Below are positions 26,902-35,334 of a stretch of 64,000 bases of DNA, in pieces. The DNA comes from Pseudomonas rhizoryzae (lineage in GTDB: Bacteria; Pseudomonadota; Gammaproteobacteria; Pseudomonadales; Pseudomonadaceae). The position numbers and the translations under genes were made by a program. The notes beneath the pieces are model-generated. The model did no database searches. It saw only the letters and a program-made list of their open reading frames with translations, and had not been told where the DNA came from. Position 1 is the stretch's first letter, and every line of letters begins with the position of its first letter. Where the stretch lies: positions 124,001 through 188,000 of the forward strand of contig NZ_SULM01000005.1 in the NCBI RefSeq assembly GCF_005250615.1. Direction: 5' to 3'.

Positions 26902-27813
26902 TCAGGGTAGTCGACTGGCCCAACGCAAGGCGAGGGCACCCCGCCGACGCACCAGGGACTTGGCGCGAAACGTCCAGATCCGCTCAGCGCCTGGGAAGGC
27001 GGCGATTTCGGGCGTGTCGAACAGCACTTCGGCGGTACCGCTCAGTTGCAGGACATCACCCCGGGCGAAGTCGACGAACAACAGACCGGCCTGGCCGTTG
27101 AGCAGGATATTGCCCAGGGTGTTGAAGAACAGATTGCCGCTGAAGTCGGGCAGGGTGAGGACGCCATCGTCGCCTACCCGCACGAAGCCCGGCGGGCCAC
27201 CGCGATGGGAGACGTCCACCTGCCGCTCGCCGTTTGGCTCAGCGTAGGAGGCGACGAAGCAGGTATCGGCGCGCTCGATCAACGCGCGGGCGGCGGCGTC
27301 CAGCACCGTGAGTCGCTCGATGGCAGACGCTGGGTCCGCTGCCGGGACGCTCTGGAGGTCGCGCGGCTGGATATAGCGCGGGCAGTTGCCGAAGCTCTGC
27401 TCGACTGCCAGCTGAAAGCCTTCGGCCGTCCGGGTTAGGGTGCCGTTCAAGCGATTGCGCCGACGGCTGTGCAGTTCGATGCCCAGCAGCCCTACGGCCG
27501 CGCCGTCGGTGAGACCTGCGCTGGCGGGGTCATCCAGGGCAGGCACTGCCGCGATGTCCAAGGTGGTCGCCGTCGGTGAGTGGAGAAAGCCCGGTGGGCC
27601 TTCCAGGATCGTCGCCCAAACCAGGCCCGCCACGTCCACGCTGCCCAGTACCAGGAAGGGCAACTGTTGGTAGAAGGCGCGGTGCTGATCGGGCATGAAG
27701 GAGCGGATCACCCGCGGGCCGACCTCGGCCATCCGCTGGCGGACACCGACGCGCTCCTGGATGAGGGATTCTCCCGGGTGCCAGGTGGGCAGGGTGGTCA
27801 AGGACTCGTTCAT
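26902..27813 (-). CDS. Pyridoxamine 5'-phosphate oxidase-like FMN-binding protein
   Basis: A 303-residue protein of the PNPOx-like split-barrel type found in Pseudomonas (FYQQLPFLVLGSVDVAGLVWATILEGPPGF opening, GNLFFNTLGNILLNGQAGLLFVDFARGD later). Such proteins bind FMN or a related flavin; many have unknown reactions, so it should not be taken as the B6 biosynthesis enzyme PdxH. AGGAG stands 12 bases before the ATG. The glutathione-transferase gene is 45 bases upstream on the same strand. Confidence 0.83.
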   Translation of the reverse strand: MNESLTTLPTWHPGESLIQERVGVRQRMAEVGPRVIRSFMPDQHRAFYQQLPFLVLGSVDVAGLVWATILEGPPGFLHSPTATTLDIAAVPALDDPASAGLTDGAAVGLLGIELHSRRRNRLNGTLTRTAEGFQLAVEQSFGNCPRYIQPRDLQSVPAADPASAIERLTVLDAAARALIERADTCFVASYAEPNGERQVDVSHRGGPPGFVRVGDDGVLTLPDFSGNLFFNTLGNILLNGQAGLLFVDFARGDVLQLSGTAEVLFDTPEIAAFPGAERIWTFRAKSLVRRRGALALRWASRLP

Positions 27814-27858
27814 CGATGGTGCTCCTCGCGGTGGAGAGGGGGCGTTGCTCGGCGTTCG

Positions 27859-28470
27859 TCAGCTACGCAGACCGGCGGCCGTCTGCGGGAAGGGGACGAA
27901 GCCCGGCAAGGCCTCCACCCGTTGCAGGAAGGCGCGCACCGCCGCATAGGGCGCCAGATCGACGTTGCCCTCCGGCGCTCCGGCGAGATAGCTGTAGAGG
28001 GCCACGTCGGCCAGGGTGGGATGGTCGGCGGCCAGCCAGTCGCGGGTCGCCAACTGGCCTTCCAGGCGTTGCAGCAGTACCTGGGCGCGGGCGATGACTT
28101 CCCGGGAATCGAGCGGGGCGCCGAATACCGTGATCAGGCGCGCCGCTGCCGGACCATAGGCCAGCTCGCCAGCGGCGACCGACAGCCAGCGCTGTACCGC
28201 CGCAGCGCCGGCGGCGTCTTCCGGCAGCCAGTCGGTGCGGCCCAGTTTCTTCGCCAGGTAGACGAGGATGGCGTTCGAATCGGCGATGACCAGGCCGTCG
28301 TCCTCCAGCACCGGCACCTGGCCAAAGGGGTTGAGCGCGAGAAAGGCCGGCGAGCGGTGTTCACCGGCGGCGAGATCGACCTCCACCAGCTCGGGTGCAA
28401 GGCCCAGCAGGGAAGCGAACAGCACGGCGCGATGGGCATGACCGGACAGCGGAGTGTGATAGATCTTCAT
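27859..28470 (-). CDS. Glutathione S-transferase family protein
   Basis: A 203-residue cytosolic GST. The thioredoxin-like N-terminal domain ([23 protein letters not shown]) contains Ser9/His11 in the catalytic loop region; [25 protein letters not shown] supplies the cis-Pro and glutathione-binding Glu/Asp-Ser. The C-terminal helical domain follows ([16 protein letters not shown]). AGGAG precedes the start by eight bases. It probably forms an operon with the FMN-binding protein, suggesting a detoxification or redox role. Confidence 0.9.
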   Translation of the reverse strand: MKIYHTPLSGHAHRAVLFASLLGLAPELVEVDLAAGEHRSPAFLALNPFGQVPVLEDDGLVIADSNAILVYLAKKLGRTDWLPEDAAGAAAVQRWLSVAAGELAYGPAAARLITVFGAPLDSREVIARAQVLLQRLEGQLATRDWLAADHPTLADVALYSYLAGAPEGNVDLAPYAAVRAFLQRVEALPGFVPFPQTAAGLRS

Positions 28471-28615
28471 GATGCAGCTCCTGGCAAGTAGCGGGCCGGG
28501 GAGGGTCCCGCGGGGTGCTACCAGCTTGGGAGCTAATGGGTATGGCGGGAATGGGCGTTCTCGTCAGTTCTTTATTCCGCAAACTGGAAGGATGCGGCAG
28601 ACGGTACCTCTCGCC

Positions 28616-29281
28616 TCAGCGACAGGCCGCGATGGCCAGGGTGGCGGCGGCCGTGCGGGTTTCCACGCCGAGCTTCACATAGACGTGTTCCAGGTGCTTG
28701 TTCACCGTCCGCGGCGAAAGACCGAGGATGTCGCCGATGTCGCGGTTGGTCTTGCCGCAGGCCACCCAGTGCAGCACCTCGACTTCGCGACCGGTCAGCT
28801 GGTAGCGACTGCTCAAGGGGGCGAGGTCCAGCGCGGTCCTGGCCTGGGGCCGGCTCGCCGGCAGGCTCCTGGCCGCCTGGAGTTCGCGGGCCGTACGCAG
28901 GTGGGCGGCCACCCGCGCCAGCACCTCGTCGGTCTTTAGCGGCTTGGTGACATAGTCGATGCCGCCCGCGGCAAAGGCCTCCACCACATGCTCGCTCTCG
29001 GTCAGGGCGGTCATGAACAGCACCGGGATGTCGGCCAGCTCGGCCTGGGCCTTGATCCGGCGACAGGTCTCGAAGCCGTCCAGACCGGGCATCACCGCGT
29101 CGAGCAGTACCACGTCCGGGCGGCGGCGTTGCATGCGCTCCAGGGCGCTGGCGCCGTCCATGGCCACCAGCACCATGTAGCCACTGGCATCCAGGGCATC
29201 GGAGAGCAGGGCGAGGTTGTCGGGGGTGTCATCGACGATCAGCACGACGCCGGCGGGAGCGGGCTGTAGGGCAGCGTTCAT
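28616..29281 (-). CDS. Response regulator, receiver plus LuxR-type HTH
   Basis: A 221-residue response regulator. The receiver domain (about 13-130) has the acidic pair in VDDTPDN, the phosphorylated Asp in VVLLDAVMPGLDG and the conserved Lys in VTKPLK. The LuxR/NarL HTH (about 155-215) reads LTGREVEVLHWVACGKTNRDIGDILGLSPRTVNKH. It overlaps the sensor-kinase gene by ATGA and is therefore its partner. The TACG-N8-CGTA repeats upstream of urtA and fmdA are good candidates for its binding sites, by inference from location and symmetry. Confidence 0.93.
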   Translation of the reverse strand: MNAALQPAPAGVVLIVDDTPDNLALLSDALDASGYMVLVAMDGASALERMQRRRPDVVLLDAVMPGLDGFETCRRIKAQAELADIPVLFMTALTESEHVVEAFAAGGIDYVTKPLKTDEVLARVAAHLRTARELQAARSLPASRPQARTALDLAPLSSRYQLTGREVEVLHWVACGKTNRDIGDILGLSPRTVNKHLEHVYVKLGVETRTAAATLAIAACR

Positions 29282-32200
29282 GGGTGTTCTCCTTCCAAGG
29301 GCAGGTCGGCCGGCTGCAGGCTGTCCTTGAGGCGGCGGTTGAAGTCGTTGAGCTGGAAGCGCTTGACCAGGCTGCGCAGGCTGTCGACGTAGGCGGCGCT
29401 GTGCGGTTCTTCGTGCTCGATGCGGTCCAGGCATTCGAGGATACCTTTCACATAGCCCAGAGCGCCCAGTTCCCGCAGCTCGTCCAGACTGGCGGTGCTG
29501 GGCGCCTGCAGGGGCAGCGGCGGGGTCTTGGACGGTACTTCGGGGCGCTCCAGCCATTGCAGGTCCAGGTGCTTCTTGATCTTCTCCAGCAATTGCGGCG
29601 TGTGCACCGGCTTGGCCAGGTAGTCGTCGCAGGCAGCGGCGGCGCTGCGCTGGCGGTCATCGGCGAAGGCATTGGCGGAGATGACGATGATGGGCGCCCG
29701 GGAGAGGCGGTTGCGGCGGATCAGGGTGCTGGTCTCCAGGCCGTCGAGCAACGGCATGGACAGGTCCATGAGGATCAGGTCCGGCTGCCACAGGGCCACC
29801 TGGCGGATGGCGTCCTGGCCGTTGCTGGCCTCGGCCAGTTCGAAGCCCAGGGGTTCGAGCATGCCGGCCAGTACGCGGCGATGGTCGAGGTGATCGTCCA
29901 CCAGCAGCACCCGCCGGCGCGGCCCCTGGTAGCCGGTGATGGTGTGCTCGACGTGGACCAGCGCCTGGGGCACCCGGACCTCGGAGAGAAACAGCCGCAC
30001 GATGAAGCGGGTACCCTGGCCCGGCGTACTCCGCACATCCAGGGCGCCACCCATCAGGGTTACCAGCATGCGGGTGATGGTCAGGCCCAGGCCGAGGCCG
30101 TTGTCCTGGCGCAGCGGGTCACCGCGTTCGAAGGGCTGGAACAGCCGCTCCAACTGCTCAGGGGCGATTCCCAGGCCGCTGTCGATGATCTCGAAGGTGG
30201 CAGTTTCCCGGGCATAGGTCACCCCCAGCACCACGCCGCCCCGGTCGGTGTAGCGCACCGCATTGCCGAGCAGGTTGATGAGGATCTGGCGCACGCGCTT
30301 TTCGTCGCCGCGGACCACCGCCGGCAGGCGCCCCTGGGCGTCGAGGTGGAAGCTCAGGCCCTTGTCCTGGGCCTGGGGGGCGAACATCTGCTGCAGTTGC
30401 TCGATGAATTCCGGGAAGGGGATTTCCGAGGGCTCCAGGTTGAGCTTGCCGGCCTCGATCTTGGCCACGTCCAGCAGGCCGTCGATCAGCGACAGCAGGT
30501 GCGAGCCGCTGCGGTAGATGGTGGCCAGGGCGTCCTGCTGACGGCTGCTGCTGGCCGGGTCGCGCTGCAGGATCTGGGTATAGCCGAGGATGCTGTTCAG
30601 CGGCGTGCGCAGCTCATGGGACAGACCGGTGACGTAGCGGCTCTTGGCGGCATTGGCGGCCTCGGAGGCTTCCTTGGCGCGCTGCAGGGCCTCGTCGGTC
30701 TTGCGGTGGGCCTGGATTTCCTGCATCAGCAGGGCGGTCTGGCGGGTCGATTCCTCCAGGGCCACATGGCGACTCTCGCGGGTCAGCACCACCCACCAGG
30801 CCAGCGCCCCGGCGAACAGGGTGAGCACCATGAAGGCCTTGAAGAAGCCCTGGTAGAGCAGGTGGCGCTCGTCGCCCTGCAGGCCCTGGGAAACCTGGCT
30901 GTAGATCAGCGCCAGGGCGCAGAACATCAGCCCGACCATGACCAGCAGCACGCCCAGGTAATGGGCCAGCCGGGTATGCAGGCGCGGCACCGAGGTGTTC
31001 GGCAGCAACCAGCGCAGCAGGGTGTCGAATTGCGCGGACAGCCGCGCCGCGGGTTTGCACAGGTCGCCGCAGCGCGCGTCCAGGGCGCAGCACAGCGAGC
31101 AGATGGGCGCGCCGTACGCCGGGCAGAAGGCGATGTCCTCGCGCTCGAAGGCATTGGTGCAGAGCACGCATTCCAGATGGACCTGGGCGGGATGGATCAG
31201 CTTCAGCACGCTGGTGCGGGCGATGTAGTAGCGGCCCCGGGTGAGCCAGGCCAGCAGTGGGGCGCAGATCAGCGCGGCTAGCAGGGACACCGCTGGCGAG
31301 ATGGCCTGGGCCAGGGCGCCGAACAGGCCGGCGTGGGCCAGGCCGGAGAGCAGCGAGGCCAGCAGCATGGCCCCGACCCCCACCGGGTTGATGTCGTAGA
31401 GGTGCGCCCGCTTGAATTCGATGTGCCTAGGCGACAGCCCCAGCGGCTTGTTGATCACCAGGTCGGCGACCACCGCGCCGATCCAGGCGATGGCGATGTT
31501 GGCATAGAGCCCGAGCACCTCCTCGATGGCCTGGAACACTCCCAGCTCCATGAGCATCAACGCGATCAGCACATTGAATACCAGCCAGACCACGCGGCCG
31601 GGATGGCTATGGGTGACCCGGGCGAAAAAGTTGGACCAGGCCAGGGAGCCGGCATAGGCGTTGGTCAGGTTGATCTTGATCTGGCTGACGATGACGAACA
31701 GCACCATGGCGCCCATGGCCCAGCCTGGCGAAGAGAAGACATAGCCGAAGGCCACCAGGTACATCTGGGTCGGCTCGGCGGCGCGCTCCAGGGGGATTTC
31801 ATGCTGCAGGGCGAGAAAGGCCAGGAAGGCGCCGGCGAGCATCTTCAGCGCCCCGGGCAGGATCCAACCAGGGCCGGCCAGGAGCAGCGCGGCCCACCAG
31901 CGGCGACGGTTGGCGGCGGTCTTCTCGGGCAGGAAGCGCAGGTAATCGACCTGCTCGCCGATCTGGGTCACCAGCGCCAGGCCCACGGTACAGGCGGCGC
32001 CGAAGGACAGCAGGTTGAAGGCACCGGCCTCGCCCTCGCGGCCGGCGAAGGTGGTCCAGTCCGCCAGGGCACCGGGGTTCTTGGCGATGACGAAGGCGTA
32101 GGGCAGCGCCAGCAGGATCAGCCAGAGCGGCTGGCTCCACAGCTGCAGGCGATTGATCAGGGTGATGCCATAGGTGACCAGGGGAATGACGATGATCGAG

Positions 32201-32673
32201 CAGATCACGTAGGCCAGGGCCAGGGGGATGCGGAAGTACAGCTCCAGGGCCAGCGCCATGATCGCCGCTTCCAGGGCGAAGAACAGGAAGGTGAAGCTGG
32301 CGTAGATCAGCGAGGTGATGGTGGAGCCGATGTAGCCGAAGCCGGCGCCGCGGGTGAGCAGGTCCATGTCCACCCCATAGCGCGCCGCATAGTAGCTGAT
32401 CGGCAGGCCGGTGAGGAAGATCACCAGGCTCACCGCCAGCACCGCCCAGAGGGTGTTGGTGAAGCCGTAGCTGATCGCCAGGGCGCCGCCGATGGCTTCC
32501 AGGGCCAAAAAGGAGAGGGCACCCAGGGCGGTATTGGCGATGCGGAATTCCGACCATTTGCGGAATGACCGGGGGGTGTAGCGCAGGGCGTAGTCTTCCA
32601 GCGTCTCGTCGGCGACCCAGCTGTTGTAGTCCCGGCGGATCTTGGCGATGCGTTGCGTCCCGGTCTGCTGCAC
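29278..32673 (-). CDS. Hybrid sensor histidine kinase with NCS1 transporter-like sensor half
   Basis: A 1131-residue membrane protein. Residues 1 to about 490 look like an NCS1 nucleobase/cation symporter with about a dozen membrane segments. A Cys-rich linker starts at Cys502 (ECVLC) and continues through PICSLCCALDARCGDLCK. Two more helices follow at about 560-620, then HisKA with His686 in SHELRTPLNS, HATPase (NLLGNAVRYT, DSGLGIAPEQL, GLGLGLTITR), and a receiver with Asp970 (LMDLSMPLLDG). The C-terminal 100 residues resemble a degenerate helical bundle. GTG at 32673 is chosen because AGGAG lies seven bases before it. The design recalls CbrA and CrbS/MxtR, where an SLC5 transporter domain is the sensor; here the fold is NCS1. 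It is divergent from the urea/amide importer. Confidence 0.88.
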   Translation of the reverse strand: MQQTGTQRIAKIRRDYNSWVADETLEDYALRYTPRSFRKWSEFRIANTALGALSFLALEAIGGALAISYGFTNTLWAVLAVSLVIFLTGLPISYYAARYGVDMDLLTRGAGFGYIGSTITSLIYASFTFLFFALEAAIMALALELYFRIPLALAYVICSIIVIPLVTYGITLINRLQLWSQPLWLILLALPYAFVIAKNPGALADWTTFAGREGEAGAFNLLSFGAACTVGLALVTQIGEQVDYLRFLPEKTAANRRRWWAALLLAGPGWILPGALKMLAGAFLAFLALQHEIPLERAAEPTQMYLVAFGYVFSSPGWAMGAMVLFVIVSQIKINLTNAYAGSLAWSNFFARVTHSHPGRVVWLVFNVLIALMLMELGVFQAIEEVLGLYANIAIAWIGAVVADLVINKPLGLSPRHIEFKRAHLYDINPVGVGAMLLASLLSGLAHAGLFGALAQAISPAVSLLAALICAPLLAWLTRGRYYIARTSVLKLIHPAQVHLECVLCTNAFEREDIAFCPAYGAPICSLCCALDARCGDLCKPAARLSAQFDTLLRWLLPNTSVPRLHTRLAHYLGVLLVMVGLMFCALALIYSQVSQGLQGDERHLLYQGFFKAFMVLTLFAGALAWWVVLTRESRHVALEESTRQTALLMQEIQAHRKTDEALQRAKEASEAANAAKSRYVTGLSHELRTPLNSILGYTQILQRDPASSSRQQDALATIYRSGSHLLSLIDGLLDVAKIEAGKLNLEPSEIPFPEFIEQLQQMFAPQAQDKGLSFHLDAQGRLPAVVRGDEKRVRQILINLLGNAVRYTDRGGVVLGVTYARETATFEIIDSGLGIAPEQLERLFQPFERGDPLRQDNGLGLGLTITRMLVTLMGGALDVRSTPGQGTRFIVRLFLSEVRVPQALVHVEHTITGYQGPRRRVLLVDDHLDHRRVLAGMLEPLGFELAEASNGQDAIRQVALWQPDLILMDLSMPLLDGLETSTLIRRNRLSRAPIIVISANAFADDRQRSAAAACDDYLAKPVHTPQLLEKIKKHLDLQWLERPEVPSKTPPLPLQAPSTASLDELRELGALGYVKGILECLDRIEHEEPHSAAYVDSLRSLVKRFQLNDFNRRLKDSLQPADLPLEGEHP

Positions 32674-32822
32674 GGCAGGGCTCCTGACGGTTCGGCGGTG
32701 GACTCGTGAGGCAAGTTCCGTGCCTCGTTCGGGGTGGCAGCTCGGCGTGCAGCGCCCGGGCCATCTGCTTCCGCGCGGGCGCGCGCGAGACACAGGATGC
32801 CCCAGGGCGTTGCAGCGGGCAG

Positions 32823-32860
32823 TACGTCAGATGACGTAGGCCCTTACGTCATCCTGCGTA
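32823..32860 (+). promoter_or_regulatory. Two TACG-N8-CGTA inverted repeats upstream of urtA
   Basis: Site 1 (32823-32838, TACGTCAGATGACGTA) and site 2 (32845-32860, TACGTCATCCTGCGTA) share the form TACG-N8-CGTA. Their centres are 22 bases apart, two helical turns, so two dimers would bind the same face of DNA. Site 2 ends 99 bases before the urtA ATG. A nearly identical site lies upstream of fmdA. The divergent response-regulator operon is the natural candidate binder. Confidence 0.65.
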
Positions 32861-32959
32861 TGTTCCCGGGCGGCACCGGCGCCCCATTCTTGCTCCGCAG
32901 CGAACACCCGCAGTCCTGGCCACAAGGGACGAACGGCAATCACCTAGAGGAGCGAGAAG

Positions 32960-34204
32960 ATGCACAGATCATCGGGCGTGAAACCCAGCCTTCCCCGGCG
33001 CCTGGCGCTGGGCGCCGCGGCCTTGTCCCTGCTGGCGGCCAGCGTGTTCAGCCAGGGCGTGATGGCGGACGCCGCCAACACCACGGGTCTGGCCGTCACC
33101 GACAAGGAGGTCACCGTCGGCCAGTTGCATTCCGCCACCGGCACCATGGCCATCTCCGAGACCGGCGCCATCCAGGCCGAGCGCCTGGCCATCGAGCAGA
33201 TCAACGCCCAGGGCGGGGTGCTCGGCCGGCAGATCAAGATCGTCCAGGAAGACGGCGCCTCCGATTGGCCGACCTTCGCCGAGAAGGCGAAGAAGCTGCT
33301 GGAGGCCGACAAGGTCGCCGCGGTGTTCGGCTGCTGGACCTCGGCCTCGCGCAAGGCGGTGCTGCCGATCTTCGAGAAGGACAATGGCCTGCTCTACTAC
33401 CCGACCTTCTACGAAGGCCTGGAGCAGTCGAAGAACGTCTTCTACACCGGCCAGGAAGCCACCCAGCAGATTCTCTCGGCGCTGGACTGGCTGGCCAAGG
33501 AGAAGGGCGCCAAGACCTTCTACCTGGTGGGCTCGGACTACATCTGGCCACGCACCTCGATGAAGATCGCCCGCAAGCACATCGAGAACGTGCTGCACGG
33601 CGAGGTGGTGGGGGAGGAGTACTACCCGCTGGGCGGCACCCAGTTCGGCTCCCTGACCAACAAGATCAAGCTGAAGAAGCCCGACGTGGTCTTCGCCGCG
33701 GTGGTCGGCGGTTCCAACGTGGCCTTCTACAAGCAGCTCAAGGCGGCCGGCATCACCGCCGCCAAGCAGAATCTGCTGACTCTCTCGGTGACCGAGGACG
33801 AGATGCTCGGCATCGGCGGCGAGAACATGGCCGGCTTCTACTCCTCGATGAAGTACTTCCAGACCCTGGACAACCCCAACAACAAGACCTTCGTCGAGGC
33901 CTTCAAGGCCAAGTACGGCAAGGACGCGGTGATCGGCGACGTGACCCAGGCCGCCTACCTCGGGCCCTGGCTGTGGAAGATGGCGGTGGAGAAGGCCGGC
34001 AGCTTCGACGTCGACAAGGTGGTCGCGGCCTCGCCGGGCCTGGAGCTCAAGACCGCGCCGGAAGGCTACGTGAAGGTGCATGACAACCATCACCTCTGGA
34101 GCCGCTCGCGCATCGCCCAGATTCAGCCGGACGGCACCTTCAAGGTGGTCTACGAGTCGCCCGAGCTGATCGAGCCTAACCCCTTCCCCAAGGGCTACCA
34201 GTAG
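32960..34204 (+). CDS. urtA: Urea/short-chain amide ABC transporter substrate-binding protein
   Basis: A 414-residue periplasmic receptor of the branched-chain-amino-acid class. It has a Sec signal peptide (about residues 1-36, LALGAAALSLLAASVFSQGVMA) and the UrtA/FmdD signature regions VTVGQLHSATGTMAISE, VFGCWTSASRKAVLPIFE, LLYYPTFYEGLEQSKN and VGSDYIWPRTSMKIA. A strong AGAGGAG precedes the ATG. Members bind urea or, in the Methylophilus FmdDEF system, short amides; the formamidase and AmiE genes in the same predicted regulon favour amides at least in part. A run of hairpins separates it from urtB, consistent with higher expression of the receptor than of the membrane parts. Confidence 0.9.
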   Translation: MHRSSGVKPSLPRRLALGAAALSLLAASVFSQGVMADAANTTGLAVTDKEVTVGQLHSATGTMAISETGAIQAERLAIEQINAQGGVLGRQIKIVQEDGASDWPTFAEKAKKLLEADKVAAVFGCWTSASRKAVLPIFEKDNGLLYYPTFYEGLEQSKNVFYTGQEATQQILSALDWLAKEKGAKTFYLVGSDYIWPRTSMKIARKHIENVLHGEVVGEEYYPLGGTQFGSLTNKIKLKKPDVVFAAVVGGSNVAFYKQLKAAGITAAKQNLLTLSVTEDEMLGIGGENMAGFYSSMKYFQTLDNPNNKTFVEAFKAKYGKDAVIGDVTQAAYLGPWLWKMAVEKAGSFDVDKVVAASPGLELKTAPEGYVKVHDNHHLWSRSRIAQIQPDGTFKVVYESPELIEPNPFPKGYQ

Positions 34205-34221
34205 AGCGACTGGCAAACCTA

Positions 34222-34383
34222 CTGCGCGTCCGCCAGGCGGGCGCGTGCAGTGCTCGGAATCCTCATGTACCGCTCGTACACTGCGGTTCCTGCGCGCCGC
34301 CCGCACCCGCCTGACAACCGCTCGCTACGTTTTGTCAGCCGCTCTAAGCCGTGTCTGACCGGGGCCGCCCACGCGGCGGTCCC
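34222..34383 (+). repeat. Cluster of three hairpins between urtA and urtB
   Basis: Three inverted repeats fill most of the 202-base gap. CGCGTCCGCC (34225-34234) pairs with GGCGGGCGCG (34236-34245). CTGACAA (34311-34317) pairs with TTGTCAG (34332-34338). GGGGCCGCC (34361-34369) pairs with GGCGGTCCC (34375-34383) with one G-U. Hairpins after a receptor gene usually stabilise its mRNA or attenuate read-through. The middle part resembles dispersed repeats known in Pseudomonas genomes. Confidence 0.6.
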
Positions 34384-34406
34384 GCCCACCTTCGCGGGAG
34401 AGTCTC

Positions 34407-35324
34407 ATGGAAAGCTTATCGGACTTCGGCGCGATCGCCGTGATGCAGGGCTTCAACGGCCTGTCGGTGTTCTGCGTGCTGCTGCTGATGGCGCTGGGCC
34501 TGGCGATCATCTTCGGGCAGATGGGGGTGATCAACATGGCCCATGGCGAATTCCTCGCCGTCGGCGCCTACACCACCTATGTCGTGTCGACGCTGATCCA
34601 GCATCATTTCCCCGCCTTGCAGCCCTATTATTTCTTCTTCGCCATCGTCCTGGCCTTTTTCGTCGCCGGCGCCATCGGCTGGCTGGTGGAGTGGGCGATG
34701 ATCAGCCGGCTGTATCAGCGGCCGCTGGATACCCTGCTGGCCACCTGGGGCCTGTCGCTGATCCTGCAGCAACTATTTCGCTCGGTGTTCGGCGCCCGCG
34801 AGGTGAGCGCCGAGATGCCGGAATGGCTGATGGGCTCCTGGAGTCCGACCGCCAGCATCGACATTCCCAAGAACGGCCTCTTCGTCATGGCGGTGACGGT
34901 GCTTTTGACCCTCACCCTGTTCCTCATGCTGTACCGCTCGCGCTGGGGCCTGCAGGTCCGGGCGACGGTACAGAACCGGCTGATGGCCCGCGCCGTGGGC
35001 ATCAACACCCGGCGGGTGGACCGCATGACCTTCGCCCTGGGCTGTGGCGTGGCCGGGGTGGCGGGCGCGGCCTTCACCACCATCGGCTCCATCGGCCCCA
35101 CCGCCGGCTCGCTGTACATCGTCGATACCTTCCTGGTGGTGGTGTTCGGCGGCGCGGCCAGCCTGCTCGGCACTATCGCCTCGGCCTTCGGCATCGCCCA
35201 GGCGCAATCGCTGCTGGAGTTCTTCCTGTCCGGCTCCATGGCCAAGGTGCTGACCCTGTCGGCGGTGATCCTCATCCTGATGCTGCGGCCCCAGGGGCTG
35301 TTCTCGGCAAAAGTCCGCAAGTAG
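34407..35324 (+). CDS. urtB: Urea/amide ABC transporter permease UrtB-type
   Basis: A 305-residue LivH-type membrane subunit with about eight helices. It includes GLAIIFGQMGVINMAHGEFLAVGAYT, which is characteristic of UrtB, and the C-terminal ILMLRPQGLFSAKVRK. Canonical UrtB of urease-linked clusters has a long extra N-terminal extracytoplasmic domain of about 200 residues; that domain is absent here, so this protein is closer to the short form found beside formamidase genes. The next gene starts 10 bases downstream. Confidence 0.9.
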   Translation: MESLSDFGAIAVMQGFNGLSVFCVLLLMALGLAIIFGQMGVINMAHGEFLAVGAYTTYVVSTLIQHHFPALQPYYFFFAIVLAFFVAGAIGWLVEWAMISRLYQRPLDTLLATWGLSLILQQLFRSVFGAREVSAEMPEWLMGSWSPTASIDIPKNGLFVMAVTVLLTLTLFLMLYRSRWGLQVRATVQNRLMARAVGINTRRVDRMTFALGCGVAGVAGAAFTTIGSIGPTAGSLYIVDTFLVVVFGGAASLLGTIASAFGIAQAQSLLEFFLSGSMAKVLTLSAVILILMLRPQGLFSAKVRK

Positions 35325-35334
35325 GGAGCGCGAG

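Noticed and set aside
29284-31281. 665-residue open frame on the plus strand
   Set aside because: It lies antisense to the sensor-kinase gene and is rich in Gln/Gly/His/Ala, the usual look of reverse-strand translation in GC-rich DNA.
32861-32959. Sigma-54 promoter upstream of urtA
   Set aside because: GGCAC and TTGCT are both present (32872 and 32890 region) but the spacing between GG and GC is far more than ten bases.
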